A stretch of 64,000 nucleotides of DNA, taken from assembly GCF_000327385.1 (NCBI RefSeq), contig NW_008706747.1:271610-335609 (forward strand), written 5' to 3'. Positions 25,280 through 37,665 of the stretch are shown piece by piece (position 1 is the first letter of the stretch; each line of letters starts with the position of its first letter). The DNA comes from Lottia gigantea (taxonomy: Eukaryota > Mollusca > Gastropoda > Lottiidae). Under the pieces are notes generated by a model. The model did no database searches. It was not told where the DNA came from and worked only from the letters and a program-made list of their open reading frames with translations. The position numbers were made by a program, and so were the translations under genes.

Positions 25280-28200
25280 TCTTACCTGCATCACTGACAG
25301 CAACACTTTTTAATATTTAACGCAGCAGTTTCTATGATGCTGATTAATACAGATACACAAAGCATTGATTTTTGTCCACTTGTGCATATTGGATAATCAT
25401 AATGTTACTGAATTAGAGCAAATTCTTCAAAGTTAAACTTTAATAAGCCATTTATAAGTTATCTTGAAATATCTAAAATGTTAGTCAGTTCTGGTTCATT
25501 ATAATATCTCTCCTCTGAAATCTTTTTGATTATTCATTTTTAAGCCAACATTTGGACTGCACCAAAGAAAGCAAACGTCATTCATTACGTGGTGCATCAA
25601 AAGAATTACTCGATCATATATTGTAGGCCTACAGTCAAGGTCTCTGATCCCTTATACGCAAAGCCTTCATAATGTACAATATTGTTTATAAAAGGTTTTA
25701 GACATGTCAAAGGACTAATATAAAACTCTAACTTTGTCTATCTTGTACACATTTCAACGACCTATTCATTTTTTCTTCTCGCTTACTGAGCCTTGAAGAT
25801 GTAGTCTTGTATACTGAGTCGTATTGCTTTAGCTTGAAGATGCTATGGACTGGATAATAAAAAGTGGATATTGACTTTCCTTCCTCCATTCATGAAAAAC
25901 CTTTGATTGACAGGTCACATGGTGTATCACATGACTTTGGTCTGTGCGTTATGACTGCTACGAATTTGACTTCTACCAGTATCAGTGATATGTTATGAAC
26001 AAGCTGGATGCATACCATATACGTCCATGCTTCGGTGATTATTCAGTCAATATTGGATTTATGAACTTTAATAGCTGGTATATAGACAGTATACGTTTCA
26101 CATCTGGGATATAAGAACAAGTTTATACCTACTTTATAGTAATAGCCGAGATATATACTACTCTTAACGATCTACCATATTTGCATTGGATTATTAAACT
26201 AAATCAATATAACTTAGGTAAGCTATAGTTATATTTGCCTAGTCTGCAATTTTCATTTTGTTTCACTGTAATTTTGAGATCAGAAAGTGTCGCATTTGAA
26301 ATTACGAAGTAAGTCAATTTAGTTATGCCAAAGTACGATCAAATTTTGTAGCTCGACCAAAAATCTTGTATGTATACCCTTTCCACTTTTCTCTATCATC
26401 TTTCATTTTCAATGTAACATTTTCATTCATTTGCTAATCCATTATTCACTAACTCTGCACTTTCTTCTTTTCTAGCACCCTAAATGATTTATACTTGAAG
26501 GTTTAACATTTTCTTCGTCTTTTACTAAATGATATTATATTAGCTGATAGTAGTTATAGTAGTTTGAAAGCATTTAAATTTTCAATTATATATTATGTCA
26601 TGTGCATGCGTATAACAATTGAGTAGGCAAACATTTCGATTTCCAATATACATTTCATGCTACTCATATTACAATTGAAGTTTGACAAATAGAGATTTAG
26701 TTGGTATGGTATGGTATATAATGGAGCTGAACTGCTACAAGTTTAAAAGCTTATACTGTTTGGTAGAAACGTGTTAACAAACGGAATGATGAACTGTATT
26801 GAAATATGGAAAGTTCGACTGACGTGTCTAAGAGTTAATGCAATCTTGTATAGCATATGTTCATACATTAAAATTGTTATGTCGTGTCTTAGAGTGACTC
26901 TTACTTATCCAGAAAGTTTATAATAGGTTAGAATCGCTGTAAAGATTTAGACCTTGCAAAAAGAAAGAATAAACATAGCTCATACATAAATGCAATTAGA
27001 CTGTCCAATATCTTATTAATCAAGTATTCATCATTGACATGTATGTTTGGACAAAGTGTTATTACCATCTCCCTAAGGTCCACGGAATAACATAATTCGC
27101 GTTTGGACATGGTTTAATCTCGTAAATGCAATAATGGTCTTTATTATAGTTCCTGCTGGTTATTGACAGGACTGTTTGATCAAAGTGTTAATCCGACCTC
27201 TCTAGAGACTCGTCGGAGTAGCAGGAATCTCGTTTAGACATTGTTTGACCGGTGTCCAGTATTGTTTAGTTTGTCTAGAAGTATAATAGGTAATGGTTGG
27301 GTGTATTCACAGTTTATGATTACTGTATGTCTAGCCTGCTAGGACACTGATGGATGGAATGTATCGTATTAGAAGGCGTCGGACAAGTTGTTTAATTCAT
27401 CTTCATGCTTTTTTGTGGTGTAAAATTAGGATGGATTTATGTTAGATTTTGTTACATTATGTACGTTCAACTTGTGTAACTATACAATTTGGCCCAGTTT
27501 GTGTTAGATTATATTGATTTTACTGACAAAATTTTATCTCATTTCTCAACATCAGTTAATGTTAGATTTAATTCGAACTATGTTACATCTGGCAAGTATT
27601 GTTACACCAATGTGGCTAGTCAGAATGCGGAGATTTCCAACGTGTGGTTCTTTGGTATTATCTGGTAGCTTAGGAAACCTTTTGTACACCAACCAACAGA
27701 AGGCCTTTATATTATCACTATGACTAGTTTTATTTCTCGGATGAATGAGTAGACTTTTCCCTAAAGACAGAACAAAATAGTATAACATATCATTGAGACG
27801 TGTCTTTCTTTCACAAAAGCATTAATTCCCTAAAGTATCATATCAATTTTTTATTACCAAGAAATTCATCTTAGTAATTGATGTGAAATAAGTCAAGATA
27901 CGGGTTTAACTTATTTCAATGGACATTATCAATATCTCCCAGGGGTACAGGTATAGAAAAGTACACGACAGTCTAACGTAAAAGTAGCTCAGTTCGACTA
28001 TAAACATCATATTGATAATGAAATTACAGGACTCTTAACGATCTACCTAACCTGAATCTATACCACATGACAATAATGGTTTGCTCAGATCGACTTGCCA
28101 AAGGATGTCATTCGATCCATCTAGAAATTGACCGAACCAACTGAGATCTATTGGATGATCAAAGATCCACTCGTGTCAGAAAGATTCAAATTTTTAGAGA

Positions 28201-31200
28201 GTGGAATATGAACAACTGGTGACAAAAAGGAGCAACAAATATTTTTCAGGACGGCTAAGTACATCGATTGATCAGATTTTCACAGGTGTTGCCAGTCGTT
28301 GCAATTATAGTTGCTCTCAAATTCTACCAGTCGGGAAACCAAATATTTTTTTTAACTCTACTACTCTCAATATTAAAACCACTCTCAATATTAAAAGAAA
28401 ATAAGTCGAAGCCTGGACGAAACTAATGGGGTTAAATACATGCACCTCCATATGGAGTGTAAACACAACTATGAGCTTATCTGTACAAGATAATCACAGG
28501 GCATAAAGTTACTTCCCCAGTAACCTAATCGTCAGAACTGTCATTTGACTCCTAATAAAACATGACTCCCAATGACACGAATTGTTCACCTTTAAACATC
28601 AGTTCTAGTTCAGTAATTCCTTTTGGTATATCTGACATGCATTATGTGTTTAAACTAAATTCAAAATGTAGTTTAAGATATTTATGATACAGTAAAAAGA
28701 AACGTTAAGTTTGAAAAGTTTAAATGGACATATTTCAATTTCTAACAGAATCATCAAGTTTTGAACCATATTGTTTCTTTCATAGTGAATTCTTTTATAT
28801 TTAATTTCGTTTCGGTTTTTATTCCATTGTATGTTCATTCAAGCTGTGCAATATGCAATGCAACATAAAACGAAATAGTTCATAAAATTCATAGGGGTGA
28901 AACCGCTGTGGATATTTTTTCAGTTATTTAAGCGATCGTTTTTATCAAAATATCGAAAATGTCTTTATTTCAATGGTGTTCTCGTGTTTATCAAGAGGAA
29001 TTCAACTATTTCCAAATTTTTACCATTCGATTATTGCTTCATCAACAATTCTTTGACAAAATTCCTAGAAAAGTTTTGAATGAAGCAAATTCTACAGCTC
29101 TCTGTTAGAATGGGGACTAGTAGGCTTGTGACAAAAGTCGATAGTTAAAATGCCATCTTGGCGGTTGTAAAATTCTTGATATTGTTTAAAGACGGAAGGT
29201 CACATTGCTAACACATCACGTAAAGTAAACTACGCTTAACTTTAATCTAATTTTGTCACCTGTTTAACTAAGATTATGTTTAAGTTAGAAACACTAATCA
29301 TGAACTCTGAATATAACCAAATTTGGTTCTACTGTGGGGCCTTTAATATGGTTCGGCCATTACGCAAGGCTCAATGACCAAATTTGAGTTTTTTGTACAG
29401 TAAGTCGATCTTAGCCGACTTAATATCACGGCAAACACGGTGAAAATGTGATGAAGTTGCATAAAATCTGCATGGTCTTAATGTTCATCAACGCCAGAAT
29501 TTTACACCATATCCTGAACCAAGATTGATTTTCCTTACTTCTCAAAGGTGTTTATAGGTAAATTTGACATACAGTTGTTTGACTTGGCATATTCACAACG
29601 CAAACGTCAAGTATCAGACGAACACTGCATCCATAATGAAATTCTATTCTTTTCTGTAAACATTGGAAAAGGCAATAACGTTGTTAAAATATGTTCTTTA
29701 GATTGCTTGATTTTGTTTTATGAAGGTGGCTTTTGAATTATGTAATCTAAACAAATAAATATCAATTTACATTTTTGGTTTAGACTGATCTATATCTGAC
29801 GCAAGTTTTTGACATAAATACCACTGCGCCTAAATTCCAATTTTTGTTATTCCAAAAGCCAAAACATCGAAATATGATCAACATCATAACAGACAGCCAA
29901 AACTAGTCATCTGAATTATGGCTAGTCATACATGTTTTGTTTCATATTTAGGGCTTTCAACTTCATAATTGAAATACAATCTGCAAAAACACAGTCTGAT
30001 CATAAGCCGATTTATTTTCCTAATCCAATTCAACCAAGACTGATCCTTATTGTAGCCTTTCATTTGGTAGTCGTATACACAAGTACCTGCCGGCAAATTA
30101 GAGTGAGTACGTCATGTTCTGACTGGTGTACTTGCCCTTCCTTTAAATATACGTTATGCAATCTGGAAGTCATTTTGGTCGATTGTTCTTTAGTTGGCGT
30201 GGTAGTTGTGTGCTGCTTTCTCCTTAAAATTGTTGGAAATGTTCTAGGATTTGAAGGCTATATAAAGCAGTAAGTTGAATTTTTTAGCCACACGAATTTG
30301 AATGCCATGAATTGTTCCCATGCGTCTTGTTGATTGTGGGTTGATTACTTCATGCTGTACTTTCGATGGAATTTGAGGGACTTGGTCATAATTTTGAATT
30401 TTGTTTTTCATTGAACATGAACGAGCAATACCAGTCTCTTTCATTGTTTTGATTGATTATCTAAGAACATTCATCCACCCTAACCTCCGACAGGACTGCT
30501 GTTTCACAAAGGCATTTGGAATCAAGCGAACCATTTATTTGCCTGGACATAAAAAAAAACATTAAAAAGAGAATGAATATGAAAAATATGTCGTATATTT
30601 TAATGCTAATTAATTTTTCCGGTACTTAATCTACACGATAGACTTCGCGTTATGTACACCTGTGGATAATAAAAATAGTTTGAAGAAATGAAAGTTTTAG
30701 AAATACCGACTTTAAAGAAATACTGGGCTAGTTAGAATATATTTTATGCTAATTTTAACCATTAGTTGTCACTATAAACATTTCAAATTTAGAGTTAACA
30801 GTAAATTTGAAGCTTGTAGTCATTATTTACTCTAAGTTTAAGACATGTTTGCCAGTTTGTGTTTATTGTTATTTGTTCTTTTTTTTCACAAAATTAAAAA
30901 TAGTTCTCGGTTTTAAGATTACACATCGTGACATGCATTAAATCATATCTACGACAACAAAAAATAATCTAAAAAAAAAAACAGTTTAAGAGCTCATATT
31001 AGGGATGAAGGTGAACGTTTAGAATCTCATATTTTGACAGAAGATGAGCTCATTTTCAGGTAGAAAGTGATAGTAAAAGAGCTCATATTGAGGTAGCAAG
31101 GTAATATCTGCTTACTATTATGTTCTTGGAATGTAACATTAACAACAATACATTTGAAAGTTGTTAATGCATTGATCAATATTTATTTTTTTTATCTGTG

Positions 31201-34200
31201 CCCAGTTGATTTTCTAGATGATATTGTGACTAAACTTATTAATTATCATATATCTAACTAGGTACAAACCCCAAGATAATGACTGGGGATATTTCTCTGT
31301 GATAAATCATGCCAAGCTATTTAAGGGTCTGACCTATATCTTCCTATGACAAACATGTCAAAATTATTCATGTCAACTTAGTTTATTTTGGTGACTTACG
31401 CTTTTTTGGTACGGTTTACTTTCCATAACAAATAACTTTACTTTGAATGACTTACTGTCACTGTCTTTTGTTGAATGACAACCTTGATGGAGGCATATAT
31501 AATGATAATGATATGATAATGCATACTGTTGTCTACGTTGCCTGTTTTATATCATCTAATATTGTCTGAAATCCTACATAACGACACTTATGTTGAAATA
31601 TGCATGCATGACACACGAATTATCTGTACATCTCGATTGATTTATGAAAAGCTGTTATTTACATTTCGTTTGTTTTATCACCAAATGTATAACAATGCAT
31701 CGATGTATATATTTTATTTTTGAGGCGTGATGAGTTAAAGGTGTGATAATGAAATTTTTAAATTTGGCCAAAATGAGTTCTCGTGTATCAGTGGCGTCAT
31801 AACTATAATACAATAAATCCATAAAACTGAGTAATAATTCATTAAACTAATTTTAAAACATGCTTAGATGCGTGTTTCGGTAACTATTTAGTCTAATGGA
31901 TAAATCGTCTTAGATAGAGATTCTATTCTTTAGTCATGGCACCTGGTAAGTCCAACTGATGAAAATATACTAAGTTGATCAAGTTACAGACTTAAAAAAA
32001 ATTGTATGTCCGTTTTAAGAGGTAGTATCTCTTTAAATACTTCAAACAAACAAATTGTTAATTATTTCGATTTGTGCATAACTGTAGATAATTATGTTGA
32101 ATATTTATTATTCTGAAAGACATGATGCAGTTAATAATGCTAACAAGCTATTTTGTAAGGTTTAATGCATAACATAAATTGGTTGAATACTTCATATATT
32201 TTTTATCTGTAGCTATATGATGCGTTTTGAATACAAAAAAAGTCATCCTTTTAGTGGGATGATATGCGTTGTGCTCTGGTAGTTATATTTATATGAATTT
32301 AAATAGAATGTATAATTGAGTTTTGTGAAACGATGACCAAATATAATTAAATATATTTATTTATATTATCTGTCTAATCGATACTCCAAATATATTCTCG
32401 ATCGATACTAATGATATTTTGACAATGATAAATTATTTTGAACTAAAATAATGCGGGCAATTTTCGATCTCCATTTCCAAATCGTTGCAAAGTGAATAGT
32501 GAAAATTTTAAATAGCATAACAGTGGGTACTTTCGCTGAAAAATCTCACTGTCTCAAACTGCAAACACGCGTTTAAATATTATTATCCAAGCTAACATCT
32601 AGTGATAGCCAATACCTGATGTCGCCAGACCAGTTTGGGTTCGAATTGTACTAAGTCACCCCCGACTTATATTGTATTTAACGCTTGCACAATACAGAAC
32701 GTCTTTTTCATACCAAATAGATTTTTCTGTCGATATCTTATCCCATTTACTATATAAAGGATCTTCTTATTAGCCCATTTGATATTCAATCGGGCTAGAC
32801 TTTCTCGTTTATCAGTATTGAGGGTTTTTATTTGGTTGACAGGCTCATTCAATCGGAAATAGTAAACGAGGACTAAACAAACTTAAACATCGGCTTAATG
32901 GATACAAAACTATACATAACGTTTTCGGTCCTATCTTAATGGGCGTTTAACGAATTAACTTCAAAGCTTGCTTTAAGTTCTTTTTTCCTAAATTAAACTC
33001 ATTTCCATAATATTTCGAACGCACCCAATTACTCTGTTTATGGGTTTAAAAAACGTTCAATCACCATTTGAAGTGCGCTTTAATTGCGGCTCTCGCAAAA
33101 TTCATAAATGGAATGTTATTCTTTTAGTTTTGTTTGTAGAGTGGATAATTAGCACAGAATCAAAACCTATGTATGCATAAATGAAACAACTGATTTTCAA
33201 AGTATCTATTCATGGACATCACTGGTTAGGATGTGTTCAAAGAGTAAGGGTAACAGATGTGATGGTGTAATGAGATACAATGATTTTAATTGGTAGAACT
33301 ATATAATTTTAGTTTTAAAAACTACACTTATTAAAAAGTTTATTTTTCATTTATCAGGCAACACCTTGATTCGGTATAAGTTTACAATGTTTAATTATAG
33401 TTATTTTTCAATTTATGTCCTTTATACTCATAGCGGCATGACAAAAAGGTTCCACTTTTAATGTAACATTCAGTTAAAACCGAAGTCCTCATTTGGGAAT
33501 TTGAATTACTGTTACAAGTCCTATTGTGCATTGAATAATCGAGCGACTCAGGATATTTTTCTGCAATTCTATGCAAATGCACACACAGCATTGTTTCTCG
33601 TATATTGCTTTGCTAAATTGATATAATAATTTCGATTGTGTTTCGATTATATAAAAAGATTAACCGATAATTTAACTTCTCGATTAGTAATTTTCGTAGG
33701 TGACATATATACAAACCACTTCATACACCGCCGAGCAACGATTTTATACCATTTCGATCTACATCGATATATTATTCGCCCCAGACGGCTTTTATGTGGG
33801 GCTGACTTATTTTTTATGGCACAGTTTGCAAACTGCTGTTCCATACTTAGTAGGCGTGTATAAGTTTTTCATTTAGCGGTCGGACCCAATCGAGGTCAAT
33901 AAATTAGATTATAACCATAAAAGAGCTATTAAGAGACTTAACTAAGATTTACAGCTGATAAATAGATCAGTAGATCAGCTTAATCTGATCATTGAATATC
34001 TTCACACTGGGGAGGTAAATATGAACTTGTCATATACATTTTGACTCGCAAAGTTAACTTTATTGGCCCTTTGTAACACTTGGTTGTTTACATTATGAAG
34101 CCATCGGCTAGCTTTTAGGATTTTTTTTTCCAAATCGAAGTCATGAATATTATAACCAATGCTAAGGACTCGAACATAAATGGACACGTTTCAGATAATT

Positions 34201-35370
34201 TGGGAAGCTCTGAATCCTTCCATGTTGATCACGGTAGCTGTTTTGCGTGATTCGAACTAAAGCTGTGAAAACTTGCACATAAGCTACCATTTATTTTCAC
34301 ATTCAGGAATAGAGTTGAATGTAACCAGATCCGTTTTGAACTCAAATTAACCCAAAAGTATTTACTTTACATTTTACTTAATTTAACAATGATAGTAGCA
34401 AATGAAAAACATCGCCTAAATAATCAAATTGTAAGTAGGTTTACTATTTTGAATTAATGTATTCAAGTGATGAACGCCTTGTTTGCCCAACAGTTAAATA
34501 TGTTTAAAAGTAAATACTTTGTTGAAATAATTTGTTTTCAATGTAAGTAGAGTGTTTACTTTGGCATGAAAACATTTGAGACGTTTTAGAAAGTGGTTTG
34601 GTAGTTGAATTCGAGGTTATTGAAAGGTGATGTTGTGAGTTTTGGCAAATTTGAATGCAATCGTGTTATTGACATCTGCAGCGCGGAAAAAAAATGTGCC
34701 TAAAAAAGTGAATAACTTCTACGTTAGCACAATTGTAAAGTGTTTTATGGGTTTTATTTTTTATTTATAAATTTCTATGGACTATAATATCGAATTTAAT
34801 ATGTAACGGTCTACACTTATGTAAAATGAAATTAATAATGTGAACTTTAGTCAAAATGTACAATTGGTTTGAATGGAAGCCTTAGTATGTACACCAAAAA
34901 ATAAATGTCCAAAAAAGTAAGCCAAATATAAAGCTATTAGAGCAATTTAAAAAGTTATAGAAAATAGTTCAAGCATTCGGTACAATTAAAGAAAATATTA
35001 TTGTTTATGTCTAAACGCCGTAAACGGCTGAAAATTGTTGTACTATTAGATATATCATGTTTTTGGACTATTTGTAGTAATTTATTGGTTGAGAGATTCA
35101 AGGTAATCGATAATTATTTTTTAATCGATTCTCCTTGAAAGACCCCTTTGACATTTAGTTGGACCGAGTCGATGTTTTATACATGAATCTGTGATACTTC
35201 TATTTACTACATTTGGATTTCCTGGCCTCAAAAATACTTTAATTAAAATATTACTATCACAAAAAAAGAGTCAGTCCAATTTTGTTTGCACATAATTAGA
35301 AGCTACTAAATAATTCATGCATGCATCATTGAACTATGTTTTAATACAAGCATTTCTAATGAACAATTAA
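25280..35370. other. Spacer without a recognised gene
   Basis: About 10 kb of AT-rich DNA. It holds a degenerate 129-bp tandem duplication (27044-27246), a short cluster of 'gagctcat' motifs (about 30990-31090) and many unsupported small open frames. The longest plus-strand frame (29932-30273) is hydrophobic and low in information. No gene, RNA gene or complete transposon is recognised. Confidence 0.5.
27044..27246. repeat. Degenerate tandem duplication, about 129-bp period
   Basis: The blocks 27044-27114 and 27172-27246 share an ordered set of words ('caaagtgtta', 'ccatctccct' versus 'gacctctcta', 'cgtttggacatggttt' versus 'cgtttagacattgttt') with an offset of 129 bases. Identity is roughly two thirds, so the duplication is old. 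Confidence 0.5.
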
Positions 35371-35371
35371 A

Positions 35372-35505
35372 TGATTGTCGTGGGTTCTAATCCCCACTAG
35401 CGTGTAAAAGTCGGGTTAACTTGAATAAGTCATTTATCCTTACACCAGTCAACCCAGCTGTAAATGGATAAGGATATTCTGAGACAGATAAATAACGAGA
35501 GGTTT
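35372..35505 (+). mobile_element. tRNA-headed SINE, 5'-truncated
   Basis: The B box GGGTTCTAATCCCC at 35382-35395 is followed by 'gtgtaaaagtcggg' (shared with the 11.2 kb fragment) and by 'aacccagctgtaaatggata' near 35450-35470. That last motif is one I associate with many invertebrate tRNA-SINE bodies. The A-box part is missing or unrecognisable. It lies immediately upstream of the minisatellite. Confidence 0.6.
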
Positions 35506-35603
35506 ATCCAAAGACTAACTGGTAGACATGAGCTTCGTGAACATAAGAATTTTTTTTTCCTTTCCTTGTATTTTTATTAAGCTTTAAATCTCTAACTTCT
35601 TTG

Positions 35604-36117
35604 ATAAGCTTATTATCACTTACATCTGTATTAAGCTTAATATATCACTTACATCTGTATTAAGCTTATTATCACTTACATCTGTATTAAGTTTAATATA
35701 TCACTTACATCTGTATTAAGCTTAATATATCACTTACATCTGTATTAAGCTTAATATATCACTTACATCTGTATTAAGCTTATTATCACTTACATCTGTA
35801 TTAAGCTTATTATCACTTACATCTGTATTAAGTTTAATATATCACTTACATCTGTATTAAGCTTAATATATCACTTACATCTGTATTAAGCTTATTATCA
35901 CTTACATCTGTATTAAGTTTAATATATCACTTACATCTGTATTAAGTTTAATATATCACTTACATCTGTATTAAGCTTAATATATCACTTACATCTGTAT
36001 TAAGCTTATTATCACTTACATCTGTATTAAGCTTATTATCACTTACATCTGTATTAAGCTTATTATCACTTGCATCTGTATTAAGCTTATTATCACTTAC
36101 ATCTGTATTAAGCTTAA
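35604..36117. repeat. AT-rich minisatellite, 18 copies of a 27/29-bp unit
   Basis: Eighteen copies of 'cacttacatctgtattaag' occur, the 17th with G for A. Three spacer variants link them: A (27 bp, 'cttattat'), B (29 bp, 'cttaatatat') and C (29 bp, 'tttaatatat'). From left to right the links run B A C B B A A C B A C C B A A A A. On the minus strand each 27-bp unit reads KLNTDVSDN in frame, so a run of A units creates a spurious 66-codon open frame, and each unit carries a GTAAGT hexamer. Near-identity of copies points to recent expansion or homogenisation. Confidence 0.97.
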
Positions 36118-36630
36118 AATTGTGAGTAACTTTAGTACGCTTACAATTGTGAGTAATCAAACTAGTGATACGAATCAGATCAAACTAGCAGAAATGGATA
36201 CCTTACATTTTTGTAACACAACATGAAGTCTACATTATTTATGTTTTTTTTAAATATCCCTGAGAAAGGTGTCAAATTACTATTAGAATATAATTGATAA
36301 AATTTGATAATGAATGATCATTTTAACTGGCAAATGCACAAAATATTCATGAGAAATCACAACTGTAAAAAATCACACAACCAAATCAAACATTTCTTAA
36401 TGCATGTAAGCAATTTTCGAGTGAAGACAAAGTTTTTCACTTACTTCAATCAGTTTGACTTCATCCTTCATTGACTTTCAATTTTCTCATTTTTATTTAT
36501 CTTTTAGTGACGAGCACAATGGCTTTCATGTTAGATATTGTCTCAGATAGGATCTCGCTTTACAAAGGGTGTGGAATTTAGCAAGCTTGTAATTCAAGTC
36601 AATTTGACATTAGACATAGTCAACTCTATT

Positions 36631-36725
36631 TTCGATTTCTATCTGCCACGGCATCTTAACCTGTACTGTCTATAGCACACAGGGCTCGGTTTATTGTCTT
36701 TTCCGAACGACCATACGCTCTTTTT
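36631..36725 (-). mobile_element. SINE-core repeat copy, family 1, partial
   Basis: This contains the 3' blocks of the family seen at 25.1 kb ('agggctcggtttattgtc', 'ccgaacgacc'), while the upstream blocks are mostly lost. A differently oriented SINE head starts about 30 bases to the right. Confidence 0.6.
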
Positions 36726-36756
36726 TGTGAGCATTTCTGACCAGCATGGTTGATAA

Positions 36757-36960
36757 GGTGAGCCGCGGTGGCGAGTTAGTCAGTTGAAAGCTAACCTGGG
36801 ATAGGTTCAATCTTGGCATTGGTCGCGATAATGGCTTCGGATTTTTCAACACGGTGTCCCTTTGTCAGGTCGAACACTACACCGTTGCCCCGTGTACATA
36901 ATTTACCTGCGTAACAATTTCCACCGAGTTGAAAAATACGTTGTCTCGGTTTCATTAATT
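36757..36960 (+). mobile_element. tRNA-headed SINE with an inverted second arm
   Basis: The head runs 'gtgagccgcggtggcgagtt' (A-box-like) to GGTTCAATC (B box, 36804-36812), then 'cttcggatttttcaacacgg'. The same order occurs on the minus strand at 56.4 kb ('ggttcaatcccgag', then 'tttcggatttttcaacccgg'). At 36921-36940 'ccaccgagttgaaaaatacg' is the reverse complement of that segment, so a second copy starts in the opposite orientation and the two form an imperfect hairpin. Confidence 0.6.
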
Positions 36961-37299
36961 TACAGCTCCAATTCCAATTTCTAAAGATGTTCCAAGTTCC
37001 AAAATATATATCACTTTAAGAAACAATAATGCTTCAAAGGAAAGGTAATTGGGAGAGATTTTCGTCTCTTAAGTCGAGAATCAACTACTGTTTCGATGCC
37101 AACAACGATTATCGACATTATGGATAACAATTTCGTCCAAAATAAACATTATTTTTGTTGGTCAGGTGTTACTTGAAAATGATAATCCCAAGACTATTGA
37201 CTTACACCATTCCTTTTAACTAGGTCAAAAACTTCTTGATGATGACTGTTTTAACCATCTTCGTCAAACCAAAACATTGTTCTTAGTATCCACACAAGT

Positions 37300-37665
37300 T
37301 TAACATTGGTTTTCAGTGATACAGATTTTGTCTGATTTTAATCATGTACATCCAGGCAGTATTTTAACCTTGTTTTATTTTGGTAATTTTGAAGAAGCAC
37401 ATCACGAGAGTGTCAGACATTGGTCCACTGTTGTGCAGATTGTGTCTTATTTTGAATATGATCATCAGGACAGTCTTTGGCTTGTGTCTTCAATGTATCT
37501 TACTATATAGATTGGCTTTCAATGGTGAAGAATGTGTCTAACTACGAATTATGTATATCCAGACAATTTTGGACATTGGTCTCCAGTGGTACAGACTGTC
37601 TGATTTAACCATGTACATCCAGACTGGTTTTTACATTGGTCTCTTGTGGCACGGTTGTGACTGTA
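37300..37665. repeat. Degenerate tandem array, about 60-100 bp period
   Basis: The words 'acattggt.tcagtg.tacaga', 'gtctgattttaa.catgtacatccag' and variants recur in order four to five times (about 37300, 37416, 37510, 37573 and 37633). Copies have diverged and the spacing is uneven. A 64-codon open frame over the first copies is a by-product. Confidence 0.65.

Noticed and set aside
29932-30273. 113-codon plus-strand frame as a membrane protein
   Set aside because: It is hydrophobic and Val/Cys-rich with no splice support or motif, typical of chance frames over T-rich DNA.
35960-36160. 66-codon minus-strand frame with KLNTDVSDN repeats as a repeat protein
   Set aside because: It is the minisatellite read through a run of 27-bp units. 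The 29-bp units break the frame, so there is no protein constraint.
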